Shown: in pieces, positions 53,932 to 63,582 of the stretch | Layout of the letters: each line of letters opens with the position of its first letter | How positions within the stretch are numbered: position 1 is the stretch's first letter | NCBI GenBank assembly: GCA_963978545.1 | Contig: OZ021732.1 | Span: 64,859,214 to 64,923,213, forward strand | Source: Linyphia triangularis | Lineage: Eukaryota; Arthropoda; Arachnida; Araneae; Linyphiidae | Length of the DNA: 64,000 nt | Direction of reading: 5' to 3' | Notes under the pieces: model-generated | Seen by the model: the letters and a program-made list of their open reading frames with translations, nothing else | Database searches by the model: none | What the model was told of the DNA's origin: nothing | Translations under genes and position numbers: made by a program

Positions 53932-54410
53932 AGAAAAAAACTAAACCAAACCGATTACATGACCTTTGACCTTGACGATTCGATATAGAACCAAACCAGT
54001 TCTGTAAACAGCATTCAACCAATCAACGCTGATTCATCGTAACTGGACATGACAGGGATTCCTGGTCTGCTTATCTTTCCTCTTGCGTTCGACAAAGAAG
54101 GAAAAAAGCGAAATGGCGTGTTTTGGTCACGTGGTACAAATATATTTTAAAAAAAGGGACTAAAGGGACCAAATGTTAAAAAAAGGGGACAAAAGGGACC
54201 AAAATGAAAAAAAGGTACTTTAAGGGACTAAGGGACCAATGCTAAACGCCCTGAACTTTTTAACCTATGTGGGGAAATTAAATTTCATATGTACTGGTAA
54301 TTTTTTATAGCTTTTTTTATATCTGGTATAGCTTTGATGTTTTTGATTTTACATTTGTAATTTCATTTTTTTCTTTTTGTTATGTATGTATATATATACA
54401 CATACATATA

Positions 54411-54971
54411 CTGGGTGGCCCAGCGGGTAATGTTTACAACAAAGTCCAATAGATGGCGCTAGGTGCACGTGAGTGAAGTCAAACTTGGTGCGCATGCTTC
54501 GGTGAGTGGGCAATTGTAAATGTGATGTTCCTTCCTCTACTCGAAAAATTTCTTGTGTAGTGTGTAATATCCTCGCAAGGTGTGTTTGGCCCTATTTTCA
54601 TCGATGGAAGCGCGGCGAATTACAGAAAGTTCCTGGACGAGGAGTTCATCCCTTTTCTTCATGGTCGATTACTACCTATGGGGTTATTTGAAGAGTAAAG
54701 TGTGGCAGACAAGTCCTACGAACCTTCTAGAACTGAAAACCGCCATTACAACTGTTGTCGACACGATTGACAGTGAGACCTGCTTACGAGTAATGGTTGG
54801 ATTCCAGAACCGCCTAACTACTGTCCTTGTTAAAGATGGCGGGCACTTCGAACCTCTTTATCATTAATTGCCCAATATGTCCATTCAATAAACGTCATTA
54901 AATTCTTCTCATGTCTCTTATTTGGTTTTATTTTTTCATTTGTTTCAAACATTACCCGCTGGGCCACCCAG
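54411..54971 (+). mobile_element. 561-bp mariner-type transposon with perfect 25-bp ends
   Basis: The ends 54411-54435 (CTGGGTGGCCCAGCGGGTAA...) and 54947-54971 are exact reverse complements over 25 bp. Both are flanked by TA (54409-54410 and 54972-54973). The insertion lies in a TA/CA-rich microsatellite. Perfect ends point to a recent insertion. It retains only the C-terminal part of a transposase, so it is an internal-deletion derivative mobilised by a full-length relative elsewhere. Confidence 0.92.
54594..54867 (+). pseudogene. Partial DDE transposase of the 561-bp element
   Basis: The first frame reads IFIDGSAANYRKFLDEEFIP from 54594. This resembles the DGAxxHY...YLDEEFPG segment before the last catalytic site. 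After a frameshift near 54660, the second frame gives DYYLWGYLKSKVW (from about 54667), LLELKTAITTVVDTID, LRVMVGFQNRL and GGHFEPLYH, stopping at 54867. The DYYLWGYLKSKV block is the hallmark of a widespread arthropod mariner-type transposase family; its D is the position of the third catalytic acid. The N-terminal DNA-binding domain and first catalytic acid are missing. The product cannot be active. Confidence 0.85.
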
Positions 54972-54973
54972 TA

Positions 54974-54982
54974 TACACATAC

Positions 54983-55020
<38 letters not shown>

Positions 55021-55081
55021 CTATATGCATATATATACACATATACATACATATATATATATATACATATACACATATATG
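54974..55081. repeat. Compound TA/CA/TACATA microsatellite
   Basis: Alternating TATACACATACATATA-type text. The same type lies left of the 561-bp element (54381-54410), so the transposon split one microsatellite in two. Confidence 0.9.
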
Positions 55082-55089
55082 TAATTGTG

Positions 55090-55775
55090 TTAGGACCATG
55101 TCTGTTACTGTTACATGTAATTATTAATATTTGTTTTATTAACATTTGTTTTAATGTTATGCGTGCTATTTTTGAAATAAAATTATTTTGAACATTATGT
55201 AATGATTTATTTTTACAGTTAAAAAATACATATATATAATTTTTATTCAAATTTGATTAGTTCAGAGATAAGTAAGAAGCAGATATTATAAGTAATTTTA
55301 ATTGTGGTTCATTGGAGCAAAATTAAATTTTTGTACAGAATAATCCTCTGCATATAAAAGGAAAGTTTAATTTTTCACAAAATGATATTCTACCTACTAA
55401 AAGATGATACATAGTGTAACAGTAGTTGGAAACTCATAAAGCCAATACTTGGAAAATATTCTAGTTTTAACTTTTTCTTTTCATTAAATGAGAGTTTCTA
55501 TAATGCATATACTCTTAAACTTTACAGTGTTAATAAAACTAAACACATTCATGTGAAAAAAATATGTGTCAAAACAAGCGCTTAGGAAAGTAGGCAGGAT
55601 ACATTCGCTTCCAAATTTTTTGTTATCTATTAAAATACAAAAATCAATAATTTGTTTTGCTTAAAATTGCAACTTTAAATGGTATTTTGAATTTGAATTT
55701 CATAACTCCTTCCGAAAAATATGAGCAATATGAATGTGAATATATATGTGAATATGAAAAATATGAGCAATACTG
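55090..55775. other. AT-rich DNA, nothing recognised
   Basis: A short repeated phrase, AAATATGAGCAATA with TGTGAATATGA, occurs at 55719-55772. Otherwise nothing is seen. Confidence 0.5.
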
Positions 55776-55779
55776 TTTT

Positions 55780-56098
55780 AACATGGGTGTTCCCCATTGT
55801 TACCACATGATAGTGTTCACTTTTACCAATGTTGTTTAAATATGAATCTTCCACATGAGTGTTCAATCTTGATTCTTGCCAATGTTGTTTCAAGACATAC
55901 TTTCCAGAAAATCTGTTTCTACAGCACTAGTTCTTGGGCTCAAGAACTATAGTGCTGTAAAAACAGCATTATGGGATGTGTGTCTTGAAACAACATTGGC
56001 AAGATTCAATATTGAACACTCATGTGGAAGATTCATGTTTAAACAACATTGGTAAAAGTGAACACTATCATGTGGTAACAATGGGATGCATCCATGTT
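55780..56098. mobile_element. 319-bp foldback with about 157-bp arms
   Basis: The arms 55780-55936 and 55941-56098 are reverse complements around the 4-base centre GGCT. Pairing is good throughout: TTACCACATGATAGTGTTCA, ACCAATGTTGTTTAAA, CTTCCACATGAGTGTTCAA, TTGCCAATGTTGTTTCAAGA and the tip ACAGCACTA/TAGTGCTGT. There is no coding capacity. The right arm continues into related CAACATTGAAAC text (56099-56402). Confidence 0.88.
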
Positions 56099-56402
56099 GA
56101 AACAACATTGACATTCAACGTGGAAACCACATGGGCAAAAATGAACACTCATGTGGAAACAATGTGACAAATCCACGTTGAACCAATATTGACATTCAAC
56201 ATTGAAACCACGTGGGCAATAGCTAGCATGTGGAAGCAGTGTGATATATCTACGTAGAAACAACGTTGGCACTCAACATTGTATCCACGCTCCTTTAAGT
56301 GAACACTTCCGCTTGAAAACAACGTTGCAGTTCCACGTTGAAACTACATTGTGCATGTTGGTATTTAACGTTGACACCACATTGAAACAACATGGTTGCG
56401 TT
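56099..56402. repeat. Degenerate CAACRTTG/GTGGAA repeat field
   Basis: Many short related words occur, such as AACAACATTGACATTCAACG, AACATTGAAACCACGTGGGC, TCCACGTTGAA and AACGTTGCAGTTCCACGTTG. They are spaced irregularly and partly palindromic (CAACGTTG). They share vocabulary with the adjoining foldback arms, so the two probably belong to one element family. Confidence 0.75.
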
Positions 56403-56631
56403 GCTTGGGATATATATACATACATAAATACATATAGTAATTTCAAAACAATAAAGAATTTAAATTGAAATATTTTTAGTTAAAAATTAATATTGTGCAT
56501 GGATAGTCAATGGAATTGAAGTTAATGATTCAAATATATTTGAATCATAAGCAAATTGAAATTGTCTAGAGTTTTAGTCGAGAGTTTAGTGATTTTATAG
56601 ACTTTTAGATATATAGATTTTATAGACATGT

Positions 56632-56675
56632 GAATTTATAGAATAGAGACCAGGTAGTCTCTATTCTATAAATTC
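56632..56675. repeat. Perfect 19-bp hairpin
   Basis: GAATTTATAGAATAGAGAC at 56632-56650 pairs exactly with 56657-56675 around the loop CAGGTA. A transcribed strand would form a strong hairpin. It may be a foldback remnant. Confidence 0.9.
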
Positions 56676-56827
56676 TATTCGACTATTATGAAAAGAATGT
56701 TTTTTATGCACACTTTTCCTGCACAAAAATTATAAAATGAGTAAAACTACATGAACAATAATGGCATTTTTCATTTAAAAAATGTTAGCCAGAAAACTAG
56801 TTTTGCTATCAAAAGAGTAATTTACCT

Positions 56828-57002
56828 GTTGACTATTATGATCGTCTTCAGCTCCATGTTGTCTTTTCATTGTTCTTGCTTTATCCATCTGGTTTAGCAG
56901 GTTCTTGTCCCATGTCAGATACTTCTCCATGAACCATCAACTAAATTCTCCCCAAAGGTGCTTTTGAGAAACTTTCTCTCAAATATGGCAAGGACCTATT
57001 GA
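56828..57002 (-). CDS. Weak candidate exon
   Basis: The minus strand is more balanced here than around it. It ends in CAACAG/GTAAAT, an acceptable splice donor at 56828/56827. A frame starting MEKYLTWDKNLLNQMDKART and ending EDDHNSQQ runs to the donor, but its ATG is preceded by stops. A second frame (VLAIFERKFLKSTFGENLVDG) covers the upstream half. It could be a first coding exon with a 5' untranslated part. Its end phase (0) does not join directly to the terminal exon at 50717, which needs one extra base, so any link would need further exons. No domain recognised. Confidence 0.25.
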
Positions 57003-57004
57003 CT

Positions 57005-58610
57005 ACAAAATAGTAAAAATTAGGTGACTGATTTTTTGGATAACAGATCATTTATATGATAAAATGTGGTACCAGCATCATAACAGCCATATGAAACCAG
57101 GAAAGAATGCTATTAAACACAAAACTATAGATATTTTATATCACAGGTTTTACAAATAACCTTACTTAAGAGTAATATTACACTAAAGTAGGTCTGAACC
57201 TAAAGTTTAGAAAAAGTTATACATTTTGAATTGATGATCATTAACACGAGATGAAACATTTTGAATAGTGAATTTTCATCATCGGTCATCACAGCTTCAC
57301 ATGTAGCTCGGATATCAGCAAGGCACTTTTACCAAAATACGATGATTGCTAAGATACATTCAAAAAGGAAATAAGATATATGTTATATGAATTAAACTAG
57401 AGATGATGTCTTGACTAAGCTGCAGTATGCTTATCGGATAACAGAAGAAGAGGTAAAATTATGCCTTGTTTAATAAGAAGACACGCAAGACATAATAATG
57501 TACAACCTCAAAAAAACAATTACCATATTTTTTATGGCATCACAATGTAAAAAAAAAAACAATCAAGCTATTTCAATATGTCGCAAAAAGATACTAATCA
57601 AAAATTGATTTTAGCAATAAGTTTTCTATAATTCAACAAGATGAGGTTTAAAGTACCCACTTGTAACAAAACCAGGTTATATTATATACAGCTTGTATAT
57701 GCTACTTAGAAAAGGTACTTTGCTATGCTATTGTGCTTTATTCTATCCATCATGATAAATAGCAGAGCATTTTTGTAACTTCCTATTAATTGAGGAGACA
57801 TACCAAGAAAGCATACAAAATTTTTCATCAACAAATTTCCTGATGGAGCAGGGCAACCTATAAACTGGCATTTTTTTGTGGCCTCTTGAGGGAAGGGAGT
57901 AGTAGATGATAGATAGTTTATGAATTATGATGTTTTTACGGATGCAAATACCTTTGTTAAATATATTATATCAGCGGAATTTGCCAAAAATACAAAAACT
58001 AATGTCATTTTTTTTACAAAGAAAAAGTAGAAAATGCCTTGAGGAATTGGATAAGATCTGGAATTTAGCGGAGTTTTGGATAAGATCTGTGATGCGCAAC
58101 CAATTCCACTAATACGGAGAGTGCATTGTGTCGTATCAGTTTCTTCATAAACCATAAACTGCTTAGTGACTTTTAATTACCCTCAAGGTAAAGTTGTCTA
58201 TACATCAAAGAAAATGGAGAGTGATATTGTACAACAAGTAAAAAATAAAGTTATTGTCACATGATGAATATTACCTCAGGAAAGTGGTATGCTGCATATT
58301 GGAAAGAATAATCACTAGTTTATTGGCCGGGCACTTAACGTTAGTCTTAATGAAGACAAATTCTCATACATCTACCAAACTAAGCCATCTAAAAATCAGT
58401 TTTAAGAGGCTTAAACCTTTATTATCCAGCCACACCCCTCAACTGTGTATTACCGCATGATTTTTAACACATTGAATCAAAAGTTTGAAATTTGTAACTG
58501 CATATAGTATTTTGTTTATTATCTTATTTTTAGTTTACTTTTCATAAATATTTAAATGCTTAAGTTTATGTTCTGTGCTTAGTCACCAGATTTATTTGAT
58601 TGTAGACATA
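57005..58610. other. AT-rich DNA, nothing recognised
   Basis: Overlapping short frames at 57925-58155 (minus) and 57927-58112 (plus) share the same DNA and carry no known motif. GGATAAGATCTG occurs twice at about 58049 and 58079. Confidence 0.45.
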
Positions 58611-58854
58611 TACTGTGGGTAAAAAAAGTCTCAGTACGGAAGCCAAAGTTACAAATAAATTAGCAAAATTTCTACTCTTTTGCTTCATATCTTCAGTAAC
58701 TACTGAAATTATGTTTAATTTGGTTCTTTAAAATAACTTTAAAATAAATGTCTGTTTTTACAAAACGCAACAAGTATTTAAATTGAAATACTTGGGAGAT
58801 ATTGCTTAAGTCGCACATGGCTTAAAAATTTATAAAAATATTGAAGGGACATCT

Positions 58855-59290
58855 CAAACGGTGAGAAATATTATTAAAATAGCGGGTCTGAATGAACTTG
58901 CAGCCCGTAAGAATCCTTAAACAAGTACCTGTAACAGAAAAAAATGCCTTGAGTTTGCAAAAAAGCATGTAAGTTATCAGTTATCTTTCTGTGAATCGGT
59001 TCTTTTTAATGATGAATTAAAATTTAATATCCAAGGGTCAGATAATCGAGTTATGGTCTGGATAAAACCAAACCAACAAATGTTAATTTAGAATTTATGT
59101 GGAACTGTCAAACACAGTGGAGGAGGTGTTATAGTATGAGGGTGTACGAGAGCTGTTGGTGTGTCGCAATTTACGTTATGTAGAAGGAAACAAGCATAAA
59201 TACGTGTATCTTGAAATTCTAACACAAAATGTCTTAACCAGTGCACAGAAATTGTCACTTGGGAAATTGTCTTCCATGCTTTTGTTAATT
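58855..59290 (+). pseudogene. Broken Tc1-type transposase
   Basis: Plus-strand frames give RKKCLEFAKKHVSYQLSF, then ESVLFNDELKFNIQGSDNRV and MVWIKPNQQ, NLCGTVKHSGGGVIV and KYVYLEILTQNVLTSAQKL. These follow the order of the Tc1 catalytic domain, where VLFSDESKF carries the first catalytic acid (here D in VLFNDELKF) and GTVKHGGGGVMVWG follows. Several stops are present, for example just before the NLCGT block. The final part with the FQQDNDPKHT-type second acid and the third acid is not readable, and the nested insertion lies downstream. The N-terminal helix-turn-helix part is only hinted at near 58850-58900. Dead copy. Confidence 0.85.
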
Positions 59291-59498
59291 CTTAAGCCAA
59301 GTGCGACTTGAGGTGCACTTATTCGCGGATAAAATTGAACCTTGCAATAGGATATTTCTTTTATGAAAGCGTTTTAGCTTTGAAGATCTTCTGGATCAAA
59401 CTCTATCCTCAAAAGTTTGAAGCTCACAGTGCCTTTCAATAATATATATTAAAGATTTCGCCAATTTTTTTCATAGATAATCCATCATTTCATAACTG

Positions 59499-59750
59499 GG
59501 TAAATTCCTAGTTAACATTTATGGGTTGGCGCACTTTTGAAAAGTTGGCGACAAAGCCAGAATGTCGCCAATTCGGAATTCCAATATGAAAAATTGAGAA
59601 ACGAACCAGCTCTATGATTTGTGGTATAGAAAGGTTGAAGCCAAAGCACGTCAATAAAAAAAAATGAGGTTGCCAAATTTAGAACTGTATCGCCTACAAA
59701 ACAGCGCCAAATCGGCTTGGCGATATTTTAACGTCAACTAGGAATAGACC
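59499..59750. mobile_element. 252-bp MITE nested in the Tc1-like element
   Basis: A perfect 8-bp direct repeat, CATAACTG, at 59491-59498 and 59751-59758 flanks an element with terminal inverted repeats GGTAAATTCCTAGTTAACAT and (right end, reverse complement) GGTCTATTCCTAGTTGACGT. The interior repeats words such as TTGGCGAC, TCGCCAA and GGCGCA. An 8-bp duplication is compatible with hAT, Merlin or P-type elements; the GG start would suit Merlin. Nonautonomous. Confidence 0.82.
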
Positions 59751-60313
59751 CATAACTGAATTACCAACTCACAAATGGATTTAGGAACTCTATTTTAAGA
59801 CAATCAGCTACAAGCTAAAATTAAACAATTGCTGCTATCATGTCTTCATAACACTTGCGTACACTTCAGCTTGGAAAATTTATTGCAAATCTGTTATGGA
59901 AGACATCAGAATTCATTTTCATATTGCATACGGAAACTTTTTTTGCATGGCACTTAGCAATATCTCCTAAATATTTCAATTTAAATTACTTGCTGCGTTT
60001 TGTAAAAACAGACATTTATTATTAACTTATTTTAAAGAGTCAAATTAAACATATTTCAATAGTTACTAAAGATATGAAGCTAAAGATTAGAAATAATGCT
60101 AATTTATTTGCAACTTTGGCTATCGTACGGAGACTTTTTTTACCCACTGTAATTAACTCAGTTTGAGAACACATTTCTGATAAAGAAAAGTTTAATTGAC
60201 TAAAAATAATTTTAAGTTAAATAATAATAATAAAAAATAAAAAAACACTGATTACCATGCTTTGATTTGATTTGGTGGTGGTTTTGCTTGATTATGCTTC
60301 CCGGGAGACCGAT

Positions 60314-60460
60314 TCAGGGCTGCCAACTCTCAGATAGCCTGAATCGCCAACAGCCTATTAAAAAATCGCCAAAAATCGCCAGATCTCAAAATCAAGAAAA
60401 TCGCCAAAATATAGCCAAAAATCGCCAAATGAGAAAATAATTCGCCAAAAAAACTAATTA
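60314..60460. repeat. Short ATCGCCAAAA repeat field after a CAGGGCTGCCAAC motif
   Basis: ATCGCCAAA-type words occur about eight times with irregular 10-25 bp spacing. They are preceded by CAGGGCTGCCAACTCTC at 60316. Such CAGGGCTGCCA ends with subterminal repeats are typical of hAT-like elements, but no matching right end is found. This may be a truncated element. Confidence 0.5.
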
Positions 60461-60539
60461 TCTTAGAAAAAAAATGTGTTTATCAATAGTATTGCCTTTC
60501 CAGCCAAGCCAATTGGCGGATAAATACCTGGTTTTTTCA

Positions 60540-61215
60540 ACGTTGGAGGGTAATTTGAAAATGAGGATATCTTCGGGGTTTTTTTTTTTCCCCCAAAAAG
60601 AATGTATTTTTTTTACTACGGAGAGGTCATTTTTTCGAGTAATCTGATAAGTTCAAGGCATGGATTAAATAAACAAGGGTCATTACTATACGAGTAGGCG
60701 ACAAAACACGAGATCAATTTATTTTATCCCCTACCCGGTAGTGTTCGTCACTGTGGTGTTCGTTTCAAATTTCAATTAGTTTGCAGCCGTTTTTAGGGTT
60801 TCCTATCCCTCCCTATTGCCCCCCAGGAGTTCTCTTACAAAGAAACCTCGGCGCCTACTTGACAAATAATTAGATCGACTTGGCGGGCAAACTTAACGTA
60901 ACCAAATGGTTGTGGAGAATCTCGTTTTAGGGCAGTTTAGCTTCTAGCCTCCAGCCTTCTTCTTTCCTTTTTTTTTTTTTTTTTTGTCTCGCATGCAGAA
61001 TCAAATCGCGGCGAACAGAACAAAGGACCAAGGGGTACCCTGTTGTGTTTGTTAAAATACTAGTCGCACTGTCGGCGTGGGGAGGGGGGGGGGGGGGGGA
61101 TGAAAAGTGCAGTGTCATTTCCTTTCCCTTGTTCCAATCTTGAGCCGAAACCGATTCTGGTTTGGCTTTTTTCCTTTCCATTTCTATCTATTAACTGGGC
61201 TGGGATTTAAGAAAG
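60540..61215. other. GC-balanced stretch, nothing certain
   Basis: Clearly richer in G and C than most of the window. Contains a T run at 60968-60985 and a G run at about 61080-61099. The minus frame at 60927-61181 runs through both homopolymers and has no known motif. It may be the body of the element that starts at 60316. Confidence 0.35.
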
Positions 61216-61222
61216 TTAAGCT

Positions 61223-61340
61223 GAAGACACACAGGAACAAATTCCACCCTCCTTAAGATTTCATTTCTCCACTTTCGACATTTATCAAAAGGAGGCTTGT
61301 ATCCGCGCCGTGCCCGGCCTTTTAGTGAGGCCTGTGTGTC
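61223..61340. mobile_element. Possible small MITE
   Basis: CTGAAGACACACAGG at the left and CCTGTGTGTCCCCAG at the right are inverted repeats with 13 of 15 matches, enclosing a GC-rich interior. Target duplications are unclear (TTAAG against TTTAG). The end motif resembles small hAT-like elements. Confidence 0.4.
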
Positions 61341-61344
61341 CCCA

Positions 61345-62670
61345 GTTTAGGCTGCCACGTATTATTCATTAAGTAAAAAAAAATTTCGTTGCTTTCGAAA
61401 TAATATTGGAAATTTTTCTTGGATATTCATAGGTTATTTGCTTACGCTTGTCATTTAAAACTTAACAATAAGAATAATAAAAGATTGCAAATTATTATTT
61501 ACTTTCAATTTGATTTGTTCAAGGGAAGAAACAGTATAAATAGAAGAAAATACAACGAACCTGGAAATGATGAAGAAAATGGTAGATAAAAATGTAAATA
61601 GTACAGCTTTAACCACAATTATTTCTAAAAAGAGTTAATTAACTTTAGAGAGAAATGAAAAAAAAAAATATTGACATAGTTAACATGACTGATTACAATG
61701 CTTTAATTGGATATAAAAATAAGAATTTATATTTTTGAATAAGAATTATTTGATTAGTTTTCTTAATAATCTTATGACTTTGGAAATTTTAATTTGTTAA
61801 AAATTTTAAACTTGTTTTTTTAACAGTTCAGATTGTTACTACATCAATAATCGGACATCTGTCACAATCCCTGTCGGGTCTACTTATATTTTGAAAATTG
61901 AGATCACCACAGAACTCCCTTCACGCTATGGAAAATTTTGAAACAATATTTCATATTTTCTTAGTTACACGAACAGTTTTGCATTTCAATAATTTTATGC
62001 TTTTACATGGAACTAGATAAATTATTTTTATGAATTTCAATGATCCATTTGTTAAAACAGGGAAATAAAAGTATTGGTTTCGTAAAAAAAAAAAAAATCG
62101 ATTTTTGCTTTTCTTCATGTTTTGGGATGTGCTCTGAGTTAAAAAAAATGGTCTAGAACAATGTCGGTGTACGTCCGTAGACCTAGTAAGCATAACTCCC
62201 GAACAGATTGATCTACGATATTCTATTTTGGGTCGCACTCATCAAATAAGCATTTTACCTTATTTGTAAAAGTATTACTTTCCCCACTAGTTGCATAAAT
62301 AACTATTTCCTATGACATTTTTTTTTCAATTGGATCGGCTTAAATTAGAACTTCTCAATAGTCAAAAACTTCTCAAATCTATTGGTATCTCTTTGTTAAT
62401 GTATTATATTTTGCTGTGAAAAATATGTGATACATTTTTGTAAATTATTTGAGAATTTCCGATTAGTTTGGTATGTGAACGAAACAAGTAACTTAAAATG
62501 AATGACTGGTGTTTGATCTAACATTTTAATTTTTAGTCTTTATTTTTGATGTTGACATTTTCAATTTTTTTAATTTTTTTTTATTAAACTTTTATCATTT
62601 TAAATAAGATACTCATTTCATAATACATGCTAAAAAGTTTTTAAAGTTGTTTCATTGACTTTGACTTCAG
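61345..62670. other. AT-rich DNA, nothing recognised
   Basis: No gene or structured repeat is seen; short A runs only. Confidence 0.5.
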
Positions 62671-62680
62671 GGCCAAAAAA

Positions 62681-62763
62681 TTAATTATTATAACTATTAT
62701 AAGAAGTCAACGGATTTTCGGGGAATCGGTTGACTTCTTATAATATATAGTTACAATAATTAA
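62681..62763. repeat. Long imperfect hairpin, 7-base loop
   Basis: The left arm 62681-62716 and right arm 62724-62763 pair around TTCGGGG. The segment TTATAAGAAGTCAAC pairs perfectly, then CGGATT pairs with AATCGG with one mismatch, then AT-rich outer parts pair with small bulges. It could be a foldback MITE or, if transcribed, a pre-miRNA-like stem. Confidence 0.82.
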
Positions 62764-62774
62764 TAATTTTTTTT

Positions 62775-63340
62775 TCTTTTTGTCGCTTTCCATGTGCCAC
62801 CTACGTGGGAAGACTGCTTCTTCCTCTCGTTTTTTATTTCTGGGAACACCTTTAGATTAGATACGAATCAAGTTTCTTAATAAGTAAAAATCCTTTGCAC
62901 GAAATAAGAAAACAATTTGTGATTAGTTGAAACGCACTTCGAATTCTTCCACCTCTTTTTATTTTACACTACAACACTTAGATTAAGTTCAATTGGATTA
63001 CAGTAAGTGGGTTAATTAGTTCCTCCAAGTCAAATAGAAACGTGTGTAAAAGAGGCCTTTTAGTGACAGCCCTAAAACTTGATAGAATGCATTGCTATCG
63101 ATATCGAAATCTATTTGCTAAGTTTCAGCTCGAATGGATAAAGCTAGGCAAGTGGATTAATATGTCGTTATCATTTTCTCAGATTCGTAAGCCACACACA
63201 AAACCAAACAAAATCGAAGTTAGGATTTAGAAATACAACATACAAAATTCAAAGAAAATTGTTTCCCCAATGAAAATAAAATTAAAAAATAGGCCATATT
63301 CTAAATGAACAACCGAATTCTAAAAATAGATATCAATTAA
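62775..63340. other. AT-rich DNA, nothing certain
   Basis: A plus frame at 63042-63230 has balanced codons near 63050-63180, but no motif, good splice sites or homologue is recognised. Confidence 0.4.
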
Positions 63341-63341
63341 G

Positions 63342-63456
63342 TGGGATCCGGACAACTCATCCCCCGGACAACTCGACCCCGGTCATCTCGACCCCGGACA
63401 TCTCATCCCCCGGACAACTCACCACAGGACATCTCGCCACCGGACAAGTCACCCCC
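63342..63456. repeat. GC-rich CCGGACAACTC short tandem repeat
   Basis: Seven or so units of 15-16 bp, such as CCGGACAACTCATCCC, CCGGTCATCTCGACCC and CCGGACATCTCATCCC. The start is sharp at GGGATCCGGACAAC and the end lies near a G run at 63463. It is strikingly different from the surrounding AT-rich text. Confidence 0.92.
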
Positions 63457-63582
63457 AAAGAAAGGGGGGGAACGTTAGGGAGGTGCATAGTTGAATAGTG
63501 GAACTTGCGTACATATTTAAGAAGGCACAACCACAACATAGTAGATGCCTTGCCCCGACTCCCCACCACCACTGTTGATGTC

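Larger units (their letters stand above)
52388..54253. mobile_element. Terminal-inverted-repeat element split by a LINE
   Basis: The left end CAGGGTGTTTAGCA and right end (reverse complement) CAGGGCGTTTAGCA match at 13 of 14 positions. The direct repeat AACTTT abuts both ends (52382-52387 and 54254-54259). Subterminal phrases of the type GGGACTAAGGGACC and AAAGGTAC occur inside both ends. The CAGGG start resembles hAT elements, but those make 8-bp duplications and only 6 bp match here, so the superfamily stays open. No transposase is readable. The interior holds a LINE fragment at about 52770-53955. Confidence 0.68.
58613..60149 (+). mobile_element. Tc1-like transposon, long inverted repeats, inactive
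   Basis: The ends CTGTGGGTAAAAAAAGTCTC and (reverse complement) CAGTGGGTAAAAAAAGTCTC start inverted repeats of about 200 bp (58613-58809 and 59948-60149) with TA on both sides (58611-58612 and 60150-60151). Deep blocks match too: AGCCAAAGTTACAAATAAAT, AAATGTCTGTTTTTACAAAA and GGAGATATTGCTTAAG. In the right arm an inner CATACGGAAACTTTTTTT echoes the outer CGTACGGAGACTTTTTTTAC, an IR/DR-like layout. Without the 252-bp insertion and its 8-bp duplication the element would be about 1.28 kb, the usual Tc1 size. Confidence 0.93.

Noticed and set aside
60927..61181. 84-residue minus-strand frame with a proline run
   Set aside because: It runs through a poly-G and a poly-T tract, so the proline and lysine runs are homopolymer translations.
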